Origin: an uncultured Sphingomonas sp.
Lineage (GTDB): Bacteria > Pseudomonadota > Alphaproteobacteria > Sphingomonadales > Sphingomonadaceae
NCBI GenBank assembly: GCA_946482655.1
Contig: CAMLSA010000078.1
Location: 1-14,982, forward strand
Reading direction: 5' to 3'
Length of the DNA: 14,982 bases
A program made the translations under genes and the position numbers. Below are positions 6,671-14,865 of the stretch, in pieces. Below the pieces are notes generated by a model. It did not search any database. It saw only the letters and a program-made list of their open reading frames with translations, and had not been told where the DNA came from. Each line of letters starts with the position of its first letter. Position 1 is the first letter of the stretch.

Positions 6671-7633
6671 TCAGGTCTTGGGACCGATCCGTTCGGCTTC
6701 CGGACGTGCGGTCTCCGGCTTGGCAAAGCGCTGCGGCTCGAGCCCGAGAGTGATCAGCAGGGACGAGGAGACATAGACTGACGAATAGGTGCCGACGATG
6801 ATGCCGAGCATCATCGCCGCGGCGAAACCGCGCAGCACATGGCCGCCGAACAGCAGCAGCGCGCCCAGCGCGAGCATGACGGTGACCGAGGTCATCACCG
6901 TGCGCGGCAGAGTTTCGTTGACCGACAGGTCGATCAGTGCCTTCATGTCCATCTGGCGGTATTTGCGCATATTCTCGCGGATACGGTCGTCGATGACCAT
7001 CTTGTCGTTGATCGAATAGCCGATGATCGTCAGCACCGCGGCGACGATGTTGAGATCGAACTCCATTCGGGTGATCGCGAAGAATCCCAGGGTCATCAGC
7101 ACGTCGTGGACGATCGCGACGAAGGTCGAGACGCCGAACTGCCATTCGTAGCGCAGCCACGAGAAGATCGCGATGCCGATCACCGCGAGCACGACCGCGA
7201 GCACGCCGTTGCGGATCAGCTCGCCGGAAACCTTGCCTGAAACCGTATCGTAGCGCGGGAAGGTGACCCCGGGGAACTGGGCGCGGAGCGACGCCGAGAC
7301 CTTGTTGACCACCGCATTGGTGGCGCCCTCGTCATTGCTGGCGGGAGTCGGCAGGCGGATCGAAACGCTTTTAGGATCGCCGAACTGCTGGAGCGAGCCC
7401 TGGCCGACGCCGAGCTTATCGACGTTGCGGCGGACCGCATCGAGCGACGGGACGGTAGGAAATTTGGCTTCGATCATCAGGCCGCCGACAAAATCGACGC
7501 CGAGGTTGAGCCCGCGCGCTCCGACCGCGGCGACCGCCGCGACGGTCAGCAGCGCGGTGATCACGAAAGCGACGACGCGGACCCGGACGAAGCCGATATT
7601 GGTGTTGTCGGGAACGAGTTTCAGCAGGCGCAT
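6671..7633 (-). CDS. secF: Protein translocase subunit SecF
   Basis: SecF pairs with SecD as an RND-type, proton-driven motor that pulls secreted proteins out of the SecYEG channel on the periplasmic side. The 320-residue protein has a first membrane helix at about 18-38, a periplasmic domain starting with GLNLGVDFVGG (41-51), and five further helices in the C-terminal half. Conserved export motifs are visible: AIVHDVLMT (173-181), GYSINDKMVIDDRIREN (205-221) and VNETLPRTVMTSVTVMLALGALLLFGG (238-264). The tail is short and polar. It follows secD after 13 bp in one operon. The ND motif reads NDKMVIDDR where E. coli has NDTIVVSDR; the overall pattern is otherwise standard. Confidence 0.97.
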   Translation of the reverse strand: MRLLKLVPDNTNIGFVRVRVVAFVITALLTVAAVAAVGARGLNLGVDFVGGLMIEAKFPTVPSLDAVRRNVDKLGVGQGSLQQFGDPKSVSIRLPTPASNDEGATNAVVNKVSASLRAQFPGVTFPRYDTVSGKVSGELIRNGVLAVVLAVIGIAIFSWLRYEWQFGVSTFVAIVHDVLMTLGFFAITRMEFDLNIVAAVLTIIGYSINDKMVIDDRIRENMRKYRQMDMKALIDLSVNETLPRTVMTSVTVMLALGALLLFGGHVLRGFAAAMMLGIIVGTYSSVYVSSSLLITLGLEPQRFAKPETARPEAERIGPKT

Positions 7634-7646
7634 GGGACTGTTCCGA

Positions 7647-9248
7647 TCAGATGTTGAGGCCGGCCGGCCGCGTGCGGCGCAGCCATGTGGCGACCATCAT
7701 GCGGGTAAAGACGACGGCGGTGAACACCGAGGTGGCGATGCCGATCAGCAGCACGACCGCGAAGCCCTTCACCTGGCCCGAGCCCAGCACGAACATGATC
7801 AGCCCCGCGATGGCATGGGTGACATTCGCCTCGAAAATCGTCCGGCTGGCTTCCTTATAGCCATGCTCGACCGCCTGAGTCGGGCTGCGGCCGCGCCTCA
7901 GCTCCTCCCGGATGCGTTCGTTGATCAGCACATTGGCGTCGACGGCGGTGCCGATCGTCAGCACGAAGCCGGCGATGCCGGGGAGCGTGAGCGTTGCGTT
8001 GAGCGTCGCCATAATCCCAAGGATGATGAAGATGTTCACCACCACGGCGAGGTCGGCATAGAAGCCGAAACGGCCATAGCTGACCAGCATGAAGATGACG
8101 ACGCCGGCCGCCGCGATGACGCTGGCGAGGGTGCCGGCCCGGATCGAATCGGCGCCAAGCTCAGGGCCGACGGTGCGTTCCTCGATCACGTTGAGCGCGA
8201 CCGGCAGCTTGCCCGACCGGAGCGCGATGGCGAGCTCATTGGCGGTGTCGGTGGTGAAGCGGCCCGATATCTGCGCCTGACCGCCAAGGATCGGCTCGTT
8301 GATATTGGGCGCCGACAGCACCTTGCCGTCGAGAATCATGGCGAAGGGTTTGTTGACATTCTCCTGGGTCACCCGCGCGAATTTGCGCCCGCCTTCACTG
8401 TTGAAGGTGATCGAGACGACCGGTTCGTTGGTGTCGCTGCTGTAGCTCAGCTTCGCATCTATCAGCTCGTCGCCGGTCAGCATCGCTCGGCGCTTGACCG
8501 CGATCAGCGGAACGCCGCCGGGTGCGTCGGGATAGGGCAGGACTTCGCTGCCGACAGGCGCGCGGCCCTGTGCGACTTCGTTGGGATCGGCGGCGAGATC
8601 GACCAGCTTGAACTCGAGTTTGGCGGTCTTGCCGATCAGTGCCTTGAGCGCCGCCGGATCCTGGAGGCCGGGCACCTGGACGATGATCCGGTCACGGCCC
8701 TGGCGGATTATGGTGGGCTCCCTGGTGCCCATCTCGTCGATACGCTTGCGGACGACCTCGGTCGCGACCTGCATTGCGCTGTCGACAGCCTGGTTGAGGC
8801 CGGCTTCGGTGGGGGTCAGAACGATGCGGGTCGAATCGACCACCTGGACATCCCAGTCGCGCTGGCCGCTCATGCCCGAAGGCTGGGTCAACGTACGGAT
8901 GCGCTCGACCGCGGCGTCGAGCTGGGCGCCATCACGCACGAAGAAGGAGAGGCGGCCGCCCGTCGTCGAGATGTCGCCGATCGCGATAGGCGGATCGGCC
9001 CGGCGCATCTCGGTGCGGACCTGCTCCTCCATCTTGGCGACGTTCTGCTTGGCGAGATCGGCGGTGTCGGCCTCGAGCATCAGATGGCTGCCGCCGGACA
9101 GGTCGAGCCCCAGATTGACGCGCGGGAGATTGCCCAGCCCCCAGCGTTCAGCAGTCGCCTCGGGAACGAAGGTCGGCAATGACAGCAGCACGCCGATCGC
9201 CATCGACAGGAGGATCGACCAGATCTTCCAACGCGGGAAATCGAGCAT
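7647..9248 (-). CDS. secD: Protein translocase subunit SecD
   Basis: SecD, with SecF and YajC, uses the proton motive force to complete translocation through SecYEG. The 533-residue length suits the short alphaproteobacterial form. An N-terminal membrane helix (about 8-27) is followed by the periplasmic P1 region with VNLGLDLSGGSHLMLE (44-59). A second periplasmic portion contains EPVVSITFNSEGGRKFARVTQENVNKPFAMILDGKVLSAP. The C-terminal membrane domain carries GTAVDANVLINERIREELRRG at 433-453, the SecD signature, and ASRTIFEANVTHAIAGLIMFVLGSGQVKGFAV. The ATG lies 8 bp after the yajC stop, so translation is probably coupled, as no strong ribosome-binding site is seen. It is the second gene of the operon, followed by secF. 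Confidence 0.97.
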   Translation of the reverse strand: MLDFPRWKIWSILLSMAIGVLLSLPTFVPEATAERWGLGNLPRVNLGLDLSGGSHLMLEADTADLAKQNVAKMEEQVRTEMRRADPPIAIGDISTTGGRLSFFVRDGAQLDAAVERIRTLTQPSGMSGQRDWDVQVVDSTRIVLTPTEAGLNQAVDSAMQVATEVVRKRIDEMGTREPTIIRQGRDRIIVQVPGLQDPAALKALIGKTAKLEFKLVDLAADPNEVAQGRAPVGSEVLPYPDAPGGVPLIAVKRRAMLTGDELIDAKLSYSSDTNEPVVSITFNSEGGRKFARVTQENVNKPFAMILDGKVLSAPNINEPILGGQAQISGRFTTDTANELAIALRSGKLPVALNVIEERTVGPELGADSIRAGTLASVIAAAGVVIFMLVSYGRFGFYADLAVVVNIFIILGIMATLNATLTLPGIAGFVLTIGTAVDANVLINERIREELRRGRSPTQAVEHGYKEASRTIFEANVTHAIAGLIMFVLGSGQVKGFAVVLLIGIATSVFTAVVFTRMMVATWLRRTRPAGLNI

Positions 9249-9256
9249 TTACGGGC

Positions 9257-9598
9257 TCAGTCGTTGGCGGGCTTGCCCGAGGCCGCGCGGCGGACCTCGG
9301 AGATGGTGCCCTTGACCAGCTTGACGCGGACATTGGGCGCGATCTCGGCCTCGACTTCATGCTCGTCGACCTTGGTGACCTTGGCGATCAGCCCGCCCGC
9401 AGTCACGATGTGATCGTTCTTCTGGATCGCGTCGATCGCCGCGCGATGCTCCTTCATCTTGCGCTGCTGCGGGCGGATCATCAGGAAATAGAAGATCACG
9501 AAGATGAAGATCAGCGGCGCGAACTGCAACAGCATCGCGGTGCCGCCGCCGGGGGCTGCCGCGCCTGCGGCCTGGGCGTATGCGGGTGAAGCGAACAT
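9257..9598 (-). CDS. yajC: Preprotein translocase accessory subunit YajC
   Basis: YajC is a small single-span membrane protein that associates with SecDF and the Sec translocon; its loss is tolerated in well-studied bacteria. The 113-residue product has an Ala/Gly/Pro-rich N-terminus, a strong membrane helix at about 23-40 (LLQFAPLIFIFVIFYFLMI), the hallmark RPQQRKMKEH directly after it, and a cytoplasmic domain with the DHIVTAGGLIAKVTKV pattern near 62-77. It is the first gene of yajC-secD-secF-Mth938. Its promoter should lie in the 133-bp gap shared with the divergent tRNA gene, but I could not pick a convincing -35/-10 pair. The often adjacent tgt gene is not here. Confidence 0.95.
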   Translation of the reverse strand: MFASPAYAQAAGAAAPGGGTAMLLQFAPLIFIFVIFYFLMIRPQQRKMKEHRAAIDAIQKNDHIVTAGGLIAKVTKVDEHEVEAEIAPNVRVKLVKGTISEVRRAASGKPAND

Positions 9599-9683
9599 TG
9601 ATCAAGGCATCCCGGAAAGAGTGCGGACCGTATCGGGCCCGGAGTGGCGCGCGCCTATCACGTTACGCATGGATGGCGCAACC

Positions 9684-9702
9684 GGGCGCTTGCCAAGCGC
9701 CC
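9684..9702. repeat. Perfect 8-bp inverted repeat between yajC and tRNA-Pro
   Basis: GGGCGCTT and AAGCGCCC flank a GCC loop, in the divergent gap that must hold both promoters. It has no U-tract in either direction, so a terminator role is unlikely. It could be an operator-like dyad or a stem in the yajC leader. Confidence 0.4.
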
Positions 9703-9731
9703 AAGACCTCCCTAAAGCGCGCAGCCTTGGT

Positions 9732-9808
<77 letters not shown>

Positions 9809-9850
9809 GCATCGCTAGAGTTCGACTTTCCCCCAGGGTCGCTAGCAACC

Positions 9851-9896
9851 GGTCTCTCGACCGCCGGCGCGGATTTCGCGCGCCGCGTCGAGAGCC
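9851..9896. repeat. Long stem-loop downstream of tRNA-Pro
   Basis: CTCTCGAC (9854-9861) pairs with GTCGAGAG (9887-9894). The stem continues inward through about eight more G-C pairs with two single-base bulges and ends in a loop near GATTTCG. GG/CC can extend the outer end past a bulged T. It lies about 45 bp after the tRNA. There is no U-tract, so it could be a factor-dependent terminator, a processing signal for the pre-tRNA, or part of an unannotated small RNA. Function is unknown. Confidence 0.45.
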
Positions 9897-9974
9897 GTCC
9901 CGATCCCGTGACGAGCCGGGGATTAGCATAAAGCGTCAGATGCTCGGGAGCGGCCGGTCGATGGGATGCTCATC

Positions 9975-9990
9975 TTAGACGATAGTCTAA
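9975..9990. promoter_or_regulatory. Inverted repeat upstream of the chemoreceptor
   Basis: TTAGAC-GATA-GTCTAA is a perfect 6-bp inverted repeat in a locally AT-rich patch, 78 bp before the chemoreceptor ATG. It looks more like an operator dyad than a terminator, as only a short TTTT follows about 9 bp later. No regulator can be named. Confidence 0.3.
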
Positions 9991-10024
9991 TCAGATCCTT
10001 TTGTTCCGGTCCTGCAGGCGAAGC

Positions 10025-10036
10025 ATGGTTAACCAT
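10025..10036. promoter_or_regulatory. CtrA-like palindrome upstream of the chemoreceptor
   Basis: ATGGTTAACCAT is a perfect 12-bp palindrome that presents TTAACCAT, the alphaproteobacterial CtrA half-site motif, on both strands. It ends 31 bp before the chemoreceptor ATG, close enough to sit over the promoter. CtrA control of chemotaxis and flagellar genes is well known in alphaproteobacteria; control here is inferred from the motif only. Confidence 0.45.
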
Positions 10037-10067
10037 TTGGTGAGGGGAGGGGCCTCATAGCCGCGGG

Positions 10068-11978
10068 ATGTCCATTCTCGCCTCGTTCGCGCCCGGCTGG
10101 CTACGCTCCCAGATCAACCGTGTCAGAATGTTCTCGGGTGCCCTCCCTCCGGCCCTGTTGCCCTTCGGCGCGCTGGTGCTTGTCGCGATCCTCGCCGCCG
10201 CCAGCAATATCCGTTCGCTGACCAACGAGATGGACGCCAATGCCGCGGAAGAAAAGCAGCGCATGGTGCGCAGCGCCTTTGCGCACGAGCGCAAGGCGCT
10301 GTCCGAGACGACAATGGACTATGCCCGCTGGAACGACGCGGTGATACACATATACGGAAAGCCCGACGGCGCCTGGTTGGCCACCAACATCGGGAGCAGC
10401 ATCCCGCTCTATATCATCGACGCACGCGGCCGCACCATATATGCGGCTTCGCCGGCCAGGAGCCAAGCGGCGGAGCTGGGCGCGGAAAGCCCGAACGTGC
10501 TGACGAACCTGCTTCGCCTGCTGCCGCAAACCGCGACCGACGCGAAAAAGCGCCCCCCGATCACCATGGCAGGATTCTGGAAGGGGGAACTCGCCTATTA
10601 TTCAGCCGCGGCGATATTGCCCTTTTCGGCCGACGTGCCGCTTCCCCGGGGCGAGCTCCGCTATATCGTCATCATTCGACCGATCGGCCGGAAATTGTTT
10701 CGCGACTGGAGCCAGACGCTCGAATTGCCGAAGATGCGCTGGTCGACCGCCCCGCTCGCCGGAAAGTCCAGCAACATGCTGGCGATCCGCGACATCAACT
10801 CGAAGCTTCTCGGTCATGTGACGTGGGATTTCGTATCGCCGGGCAAGGCCGCCGTAGAAGAACTCGCAGGGTTCATTCTGTTGAAACTGGTCGTCTTCGT
10901 CGGTCTTTCGATCTGGTTGATCCGTCTGGTCGTTGCGACCCAGCGCGCCTTGGAGGCCAAGTCGCGTCTCGCCGGGGAAAGCTTGTCCGAACGCGACTCG
11001 GCGCTGGAAGAGGCTGGTGCTGCACGGCTCTCCGCCGAGAAGGCGCTCGTCCAGGCCGAGGAAGCCAACAAGCGCTTGCAGAAGATCGCGCAGGACGAGG
11101 CCGAAGAACAGGCGCAGCATCGCGAGCAGCTCAGCTCGGTATCGCGAACCGTCGCGGACCAGTTGAGCAGATCGATCGGTACGCTGATCGAACAGCTCGT
11201 CGCCAGTGCCGATGAGCTCGACCGCAGCGCGGGAATCACCCTGTCCTCGGTCGAGACGCAGCAGCGTGCCTCGGAACAGGCCCAGAAGCGCAGCGCGGCG
11301 TCCTCGTCGGCGCTCAAGATGATCGAGGGCAATGTCCAGGAACTCGAGCGGGCGACCCGGCACATTCACGAGCAATCCGAACGGATGGCCCAGGCGAGGC
11401 GTCTGGCGGATGCCGAATCGGGGGCGGCGACCGGTGCCAATGGCGATCTCCTGCTTCAGATCGATTCGATCGCCACGGCAGCCAAGCTGATCGAAGATAT
11501 CGCGACCCAGTCCAACCTGCTCGCGCTCAACGCGACCATCGAGGCCGCCCGCGCCGGCGAGGCCGGCCGCGGCTTCGCGGTGGTGGCCAGCGAAGTGAAG
11601 GGCCTCGCCTCGCAGACCCACCGCACCACCAGCGACATTCACAGCCGGGTCGCCGGCGTCGAGACGGCTGCGCGTGCGACCACCTCGCTGGTCGAGAAGG
11701 TGCATGGCCTGCTGCAGAACCTCAACGCGACGATCACCAGCACGGCGACCGCCGTCGTCCAGCAGCAGGCCACCGCCGCGGCGATCCTCGAGGCGAGCCA
11801 GACCATCGGCCAGCATGCCGGCGACACCCATGCCTCGGTTGAAACCATCGCGCGTTCGCTGTCGGCTGTGCGCGAGAGCGCTGACGGCACGCGATCGATC
11901 GGCGTGCGCGTGCGCGAGCATGCGACGCGCCTCGACGCCGAACTCGATCGAATCGTTGGGCAGCTCCGCGCCGCCTGA
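10068..11978 (+). CDS. Methyl-accepting chemotaxis protein with CHASE4-like sensor
   Basis: A 636-residue membrane chemoreceptor that should signal through CheW/CheA. Membrane helix 1 is at about 27-47 and helix 2 at about 268-290. The extracytoplasmic region between them has the CHASE4 pattern: [27 protein letters not shown] (83-109), [14 protein letters not shown] (113-126) and a late WDF (253-255). The ligand is unknown. After helix 2 comes a long coiled coil (about 290-360, rich in Ala, Glu, Lys) where a HAMP domain is usual; I see no HAMP motif. The signalling hairpin tip is clear: [43 protein letters not shown] (475-517). The arms on both sides are of similar length. The C-terminus (GQLRAA) has no NWETF-like tether for CheR/CheB. 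The ATG at 10068 has only a distant GGGGAGGGG upstream. It is monocistronic, with no che genes alongside. Confidence 0.92.
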   Translation: MSILASFAPGWLRSQINRVRMFSGALPPALLPFGALVLVAILAAASNIRSLTNEMDANAAEEKQRMVRSAFAHERKALSETTMDYARWNDAVIHIYGKPDGAWLATNIGSSIPLYIIDARGRTIYAASPARSQAAELGAESPNVLTNLLRLLPQTATDAKKRPPITMAGFWKGELAYYSAAAILPFSADVPLPRGELRYIVIIRPIGRKLFRDWSQTLELPKMRWSTAPLAGKSSNMLAIRDINSKLLGHVTWDFVSPGKAAVEELAGFILLKLVVFVGLSIWLIRLVVATQRALEAKSRLAGESLSERDSALEEAGAARLSAEKALVQAEEANKRLQKIAQDEAEEQAQHREQLSSVSRTVADQLSRSIGTLIEQLVASADELDRSAGITLSSVETQQRASEQAQKRSAASSSALKMIEGNVQELERATRHIHEQSERMAQARRLADAESGAATGANGDLLLQIDSIATAAKLIEDIATQSNLLALNATIEAARAGEAGRGFAVVASEVKGLASQTHRTTSDIHSRVAGVETAARATTSLVEKVHGLLQNLNATITSTATAVVQQQATAAAILEASQTIGQHAGDTHASVETIARSLSAVRESADGTRSIGVRVREHATRLDAELDRIVGQLRAA

Positions 11979-12328
11979 CCCTCCTGCTCCTGTGTCCCCG
12001 GGAAGGAGGATGCGGACGGTGGCTCCACGCTACCGCGACCGTCTTACAGAAGCCCTGGAACGCCTCATTCGCGTCGACTGAGACTGGCCCATAAGCGAGG
12101 TGTTGCCGTGCACTTCCGGTTTCAGCGGCGCTCGACGTCGAAGTTTCTAACAGTCCAACCAGCCTGGTGAGGCGAAGCCGAAGCCTTCACCCCGAGTCGG
12201 TCGCGAGCTCATGCGAGGGACGACGCATGACACGGAGCATCTCGACCAGGCTGGGCGGCGGTCTGGCGGCGGGTCGCGAAAATGGCGGCGGAAGGCGATC
12301 CGCAGACCGCCTCCCGTTCCAGCAGGCG
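11979..12328. other. Convergent non-coding gap between chemoreceptor and amidohydrolase
   Basis: This 350-bp stretch lies between two genes that converge, so no promoter for either is expected. I can see a stem-loop at 12166-12191 (GGTGAGGC with GCC-T-TCACC, 9-base loop, no U-tract), which may end transcripts from either side. There is a doubtful 23-codon ORF at 12010-12081 that has an AAGGAGG directly before it. Longer open frames here run into the amidohydrolase in antisense and have no recognisable product. Nothing else is visible. Confidence 0.6.
12010..12081 (+). CDS. Doubtful micro-ORF, 23 codons
   Basis: ATG at 12010, TGA at 12079, encoding MRTVAPRYRDRLTEALERLIR-VD, a charged peptide that could form an amphipathic helix. 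A strong Shine-Dalgarno (GGAAGGAGG, 12001-12009) touches the ATG, which is too close. The same Shine-Dalgarno is well spaced for an in-frame GTG at 12019, giving a 20-residue peptide. It begins 31 bp after the chemoreceptor stop. The product is not recognised, and this may be chance. Confidence 0.2.
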   Translation: MRTVAPRYRDRLTEALERLIRVD

Positions 12329-14074
12329 TCAATTCAAGGCGGCGGATGCCGTCTCTTCGGCGGGCTGTTTATCGGGCCGGGTGCCACGCACCAGCCGGCC
12401 GGCCAGGGCGCCTGTCGGCTCGCCGTTCCGATAGGTTACGACGCCCGAGACGATCGTCGCCACGTAGCCCGAAGCCTTCTGGTTCAATCGACCGCCACCG
12501 AGGGGCAGATCATACACCATCTCGGGTCGTTCCAGGCCAATATGTTCGATGTCGATGACATTGATGTCGGCCTTGAACCCTTCGGCAAGACGACCGCGGT
12601 CATTGAGTTCCACGGCCTCGGCGCAGTCCGAGGTTAACGACTTCACCATCTGGGGAAGCGACAGCGGACCTTCGGTTTCGCCGGTCCACCGCATCAGGAG
12701 GTAAGTGGGCAGCGACGCATCGCAGATCGCACCGCAATGAGCGCCCGCGTCGCCGAGGCCGGGCACCGTCACCGGGCTCTTCAGCATGGTCGTGATGACG
12801 TCGGCATTGCCTTCGCAATAGTTCAGGAAGGGTTGATAGATGATGGTCTTGCCGCCGTCGTTGAGAAGATAATCATAAAGATACTCGGAGACCGGCACGC
12901 CGGCTCTTTCCGCAAGCGCCTTCATGTTCTGATCGAGGGGCGGCATATATTCTACGTCGTTCTTCATCGCGAACATCGTTTGCGGCTGAGACATGACGTT
13001 GGAGATGGGTTCCCAGGACATGGTCGGATATTCGGCGGTGATCGCCTTGCGCACCGCCGGATCGCGCATCTTCTCCATCCGCTCGGTCAGCGGCAGGCCC
13101 GCGATCGCCTTATAACTCGGGCAGAAGCTGAACGGGTTGGTCGACAGCTCGAGTCCCGACAGCACGCCGACAGGGCGGCCGCACACTTGCGCGGTGATGG
13201 CCACACCCTCGCGCGCGGCCGTTTCGGCGTGGGCCAGCACCCGTCGCCAGCGATTCGGCTCCTCGGGAACCTGCAACAGCGAAAAGGTGAGGCGACGGCC
13301 ATTCTCTTCGGCCACGCGGCGGATCATCGCGAAATCCTCGTCCGGATCGTCGAAATCCGAAATCAGCTGCAAAAGCCCGGAGCCGGCCTGCTTCAGTCCT
13401 TCGGCAATACCCTTCAGTTCCTCTTCGGCAACCTGGTAGCTGGGAATCTGCTCGCCCCGGATGGACTTGTGGTTGATCGTGCGCGAGGTGGCGAAGCCAA
13501 GCGCCCCGGCTTCGATCGCTTCCTTGGTGAGACGGCGCATCTCCGCGATGTCCTCGGCCGTCGCGGCCTCGCGACGGAGCGCACGATCGCCCATGACGTA
13601 GACGCGTAACGGGGCATGTGGAAAGTAGGCGGCGACGTCGATGTCATATTCGCGGCTGGCGACGAAATCGAGATATTCGGGAAAGGTTTCCCACTTCCAC
13701 GGTATTCCCTCACGCATCACCACGCCGGGAATGTCTTCGACGCCTTCCATCAGCTCGATCATGGTGTCGCGCGCTTCGGGGCGTGCGGGCGCGAACCCGA
13801 CGCCGCAATTCCCCATCACCGCCGTGGTAACGCCATGGTTCGAGGAGGGAAGGAGGCGGCTGGACCAGGTGACGTGGCCGTCGAAATGCGTATGAACGTC
13901 GACGAAACCAGGCGTCACGATCAGCCCCTTGGCGTCGATTTCCTCCTTGCCGGCTTCAGCGACGCTTCCGATCTTGGCGATCTTTCCAGCCTGGACGGCG
14001 ATGTCGGCCTTGAACGGAGGAGCCCCTGTCCCGTCGATCACAGTGCCGTTGCGAATTACGATGTCATAGGCCAA
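12329..14074 (-). CDS. Amidohydrolase, N-acyl-D-amino-acid deacylase-like
   Basis: A member of the amidohydrolase superfamily in the D-aminoacylase branch, which hydrolyses amide or cyclic amide bonds; the actual substrate is unknown. From the TTG at 14074 it has 581 residues and begins (M)[16 protein letters not shown], the usual start of this family. GGGAG sits 7 bases upstream. An in-frame GTG at 14125 would add 17 unconserved residues. The beta-sandwich halves flank a TIM barrel carrying [10 protein letters not shown] (59-67; His61, His63), the [10 protein letters not shown] loop with Cys90, and GDAGAHCG (441-448; Asp442). The two His ligands expected on barrel strands 5 and 6 are not apparent: LLQLISDFD (234-242) and FSLLQVP (264-270) stand there. 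No signal peptide. It converges on the chemoreceptor and is followed upstream by gene remnants. Confidence 0.88.
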   Translation of the reverse strand: MAYDIVIRNGTVIDGTGAPPFKADIAVQAGKIAKIGSVAEAGKEEIDAKGLIVTPGFVDVHTHFDGHVTWSSRLLPSSNHGVTTAVMGNCGVGFAPARPEARDTMIELMEGVEDIPGVVMREGIPWKWETFPEYLDFVASREYDIDVAAYFPHAPLRVYVMGDRALRREAATAEDIAEMRRLTKEAIEAGALGFATSRTINHKSIRGEQIPSYQVAEEELKGIAEGLKQAGSGLLQLISDFDDPDEDFAMIRRVAEENGRRLTFSLLQVPEEPNRWRRVLAHAETAAREGVAITAQVCGRPVGVLSGLELSTNPFSFCPSYKAIAGLPLTERMEKMRDPAVRKAITAEYPTMSWEPISNVMSQPQTMFAMKNDVEYMPPLDQNMKALAERAGVPVSEYLYDYLLNDGGKTIIYQPFLNYCEGNADVITTMLKSPVTVPGLGDAGAHCGAICDASLPTYLLMRWTGETEGPLSLPQMVKSLTSDCAEAVELNDRGRLAEGFKADINVIDIEHIGLERPEMVYDLPLGGGRLNQKASGYVATIVSGVVTYRNGEPTGALAGRLVRGTRPDKQPAEETASAALN

Positions 14075-14115
14075 GAGACAGCTCCCAACATGATCCTGTT
14101 GCCGACGTAGGCTGA

Positions 14116-14129
14116 ACGTTGCCACGTTT
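14116..14129. promoter_or_regulatory. Small dyad upstream of the amidohydrolase
   Basis: AACGT-TGCC-ACGTT is an imperfectly centred inverted repeat (5-bp arms; AACGTTGCCACGTT) about 45 bp before the TTG start. Its position suits an operator, but the arms are short and the regulator is unknown. No clear -35/-10 boxes were found nearby. Confidence 0.2.
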
Positions 14130-14260
14130 CAATCGCAGGAATGCAAAAAACACTCGCCCGCATCCCTAGGGAAATCCGATCTCGGCATAAGTCACGGCAG
14201 CATCGCCACGCCGTCCCGGATTGTTGCTGCGAAGCAGCCGATGGCACGCAGTCACTTCTC

Positions 14261-14524
14261 TCAATCCTGCATGGCGCCGCCCCAGAGCCCGTCATCGTCA
14301 AGTCGTCCGAGCGCTTCGGCCGCTCTTTCGAGGTGCCGCAGCGTCATATGGAACAGCATGGGGCCAAGGCTTATCCTCGCTGCGCCAAGTTCGGCCATTT
14401 CTCGCAGCTTGAGACCGCCCGGGCGGCAGAGCAGGTTCTTCGATGCGTCCGATGTCAACACCGCCTCGATAACCTCATCCTGCACACCGCCTTCACGCGC
14501 CATATCGACGAAGATTTGCGAAAC
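14261..14524 (-). pseudogene. C-terminal remnant of a PEP mutase/isocitrate lyase family protein
   Basis: About 87 codons remain open before a TGA at 14525-14527. The sequence QIFVDMAREGG, then KNLLCRPGGLKLREMAELGAARISLGPMLF and a helical tail ending at the stop, matches the last third of the ICL/PEPM superfamily (oxaloacetate decarboxylase or phosphonopyruvate-type enzymes). Intact proteins are about 250-290 residues and carry the Mg2+-binding and catalytic parts in the missing N-terminal region, so this copy should be inactive. An internal ATG at 14503 could give an 80-residue peptide, but it is probably not functional. It directly follows the MocR remnant on the same strand, with the junction near 14520. 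It lies 187 bp upstream of the amidohydrolase. Confidence 0.6.
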
Positions 14525-14862
14525 TCATGACAAAAATTCGTTTGTCGCGGAGTGCCGAGGTAGCATTGAATTGGCGGGAACCGCGAAGGAACGAGGCCGC
14601 CGTTTGCGAAATGCTGAAGACATTGCCCGGGCGCCAGGACAATTTTCTGCTCCATGCAGCGCTGCGTGATTCCGGCGGCATCGAGTCCATCTGGCAGGCG
14701 GCACCAGAGATAGAAGCCACCGCGTGGATGATCCACGGCACGAGCCCGAGTGGCGCCAGACGATCGATCGCGTCCTTCCGGGCTCGCGCCAGGCGTTGTC
14801 GCACCTCGCCCATGTGCTTCCGGCAGCTCCCGCCAGCGGCCTGCAGAGCGAGCTGCTCTGGA
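14493..14862 (-). pseudogene. Frameshifted C-terminal remnant of a MocR/PdxR-type PLP aminotransferase-like regulator
   Basis: Reading the minus strand from about 14862, one frame gives EQLALQAAGGSCRKHMGEV and RLARARKDAIDRLAPLGLVPW. After a one-base loss near 14730 it continues in another frame as HPRGGFYLWCRLPDGLDAAGI and KIVLAPG. An extra G in the CCCGGG near 14627 restores the first frame: GNVFSISQTAASFLR, FNATSALRDKRIFVM. Spliced together this is the C-terminal end of the fold-type I aminotransferase domain found in GntR/MocR regulators. About 12 bases (GSRQ) also appear inserted in the conserved FLRFN. The DNA-binding half and the PLP lysine are absent. So it is truncated at the 5' end and frameshifted: a decayed gene. 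Two indels could be sequencing errors, but truncation could not. Confidence 0.65.
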
Positions 14863-14865
14863 CGC

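Noticed and set aside
7263..9182. 639-residue plus-strand frame across secF and secD
   Set aside because: It spans two well-supported minus-strand genes and their junction, and its product is low-complexity in Asp, His, Arg and Gly, as expected for a shadow of GC-rich coding sequence.
10602..11921. 439-residue minus-strand frame within the chemoreceptor gene
   Set aside because: It is antisense to the coiled-coil and signalling hairpin; repetitive Ala/Glu codons on the real strand keep this frame open.
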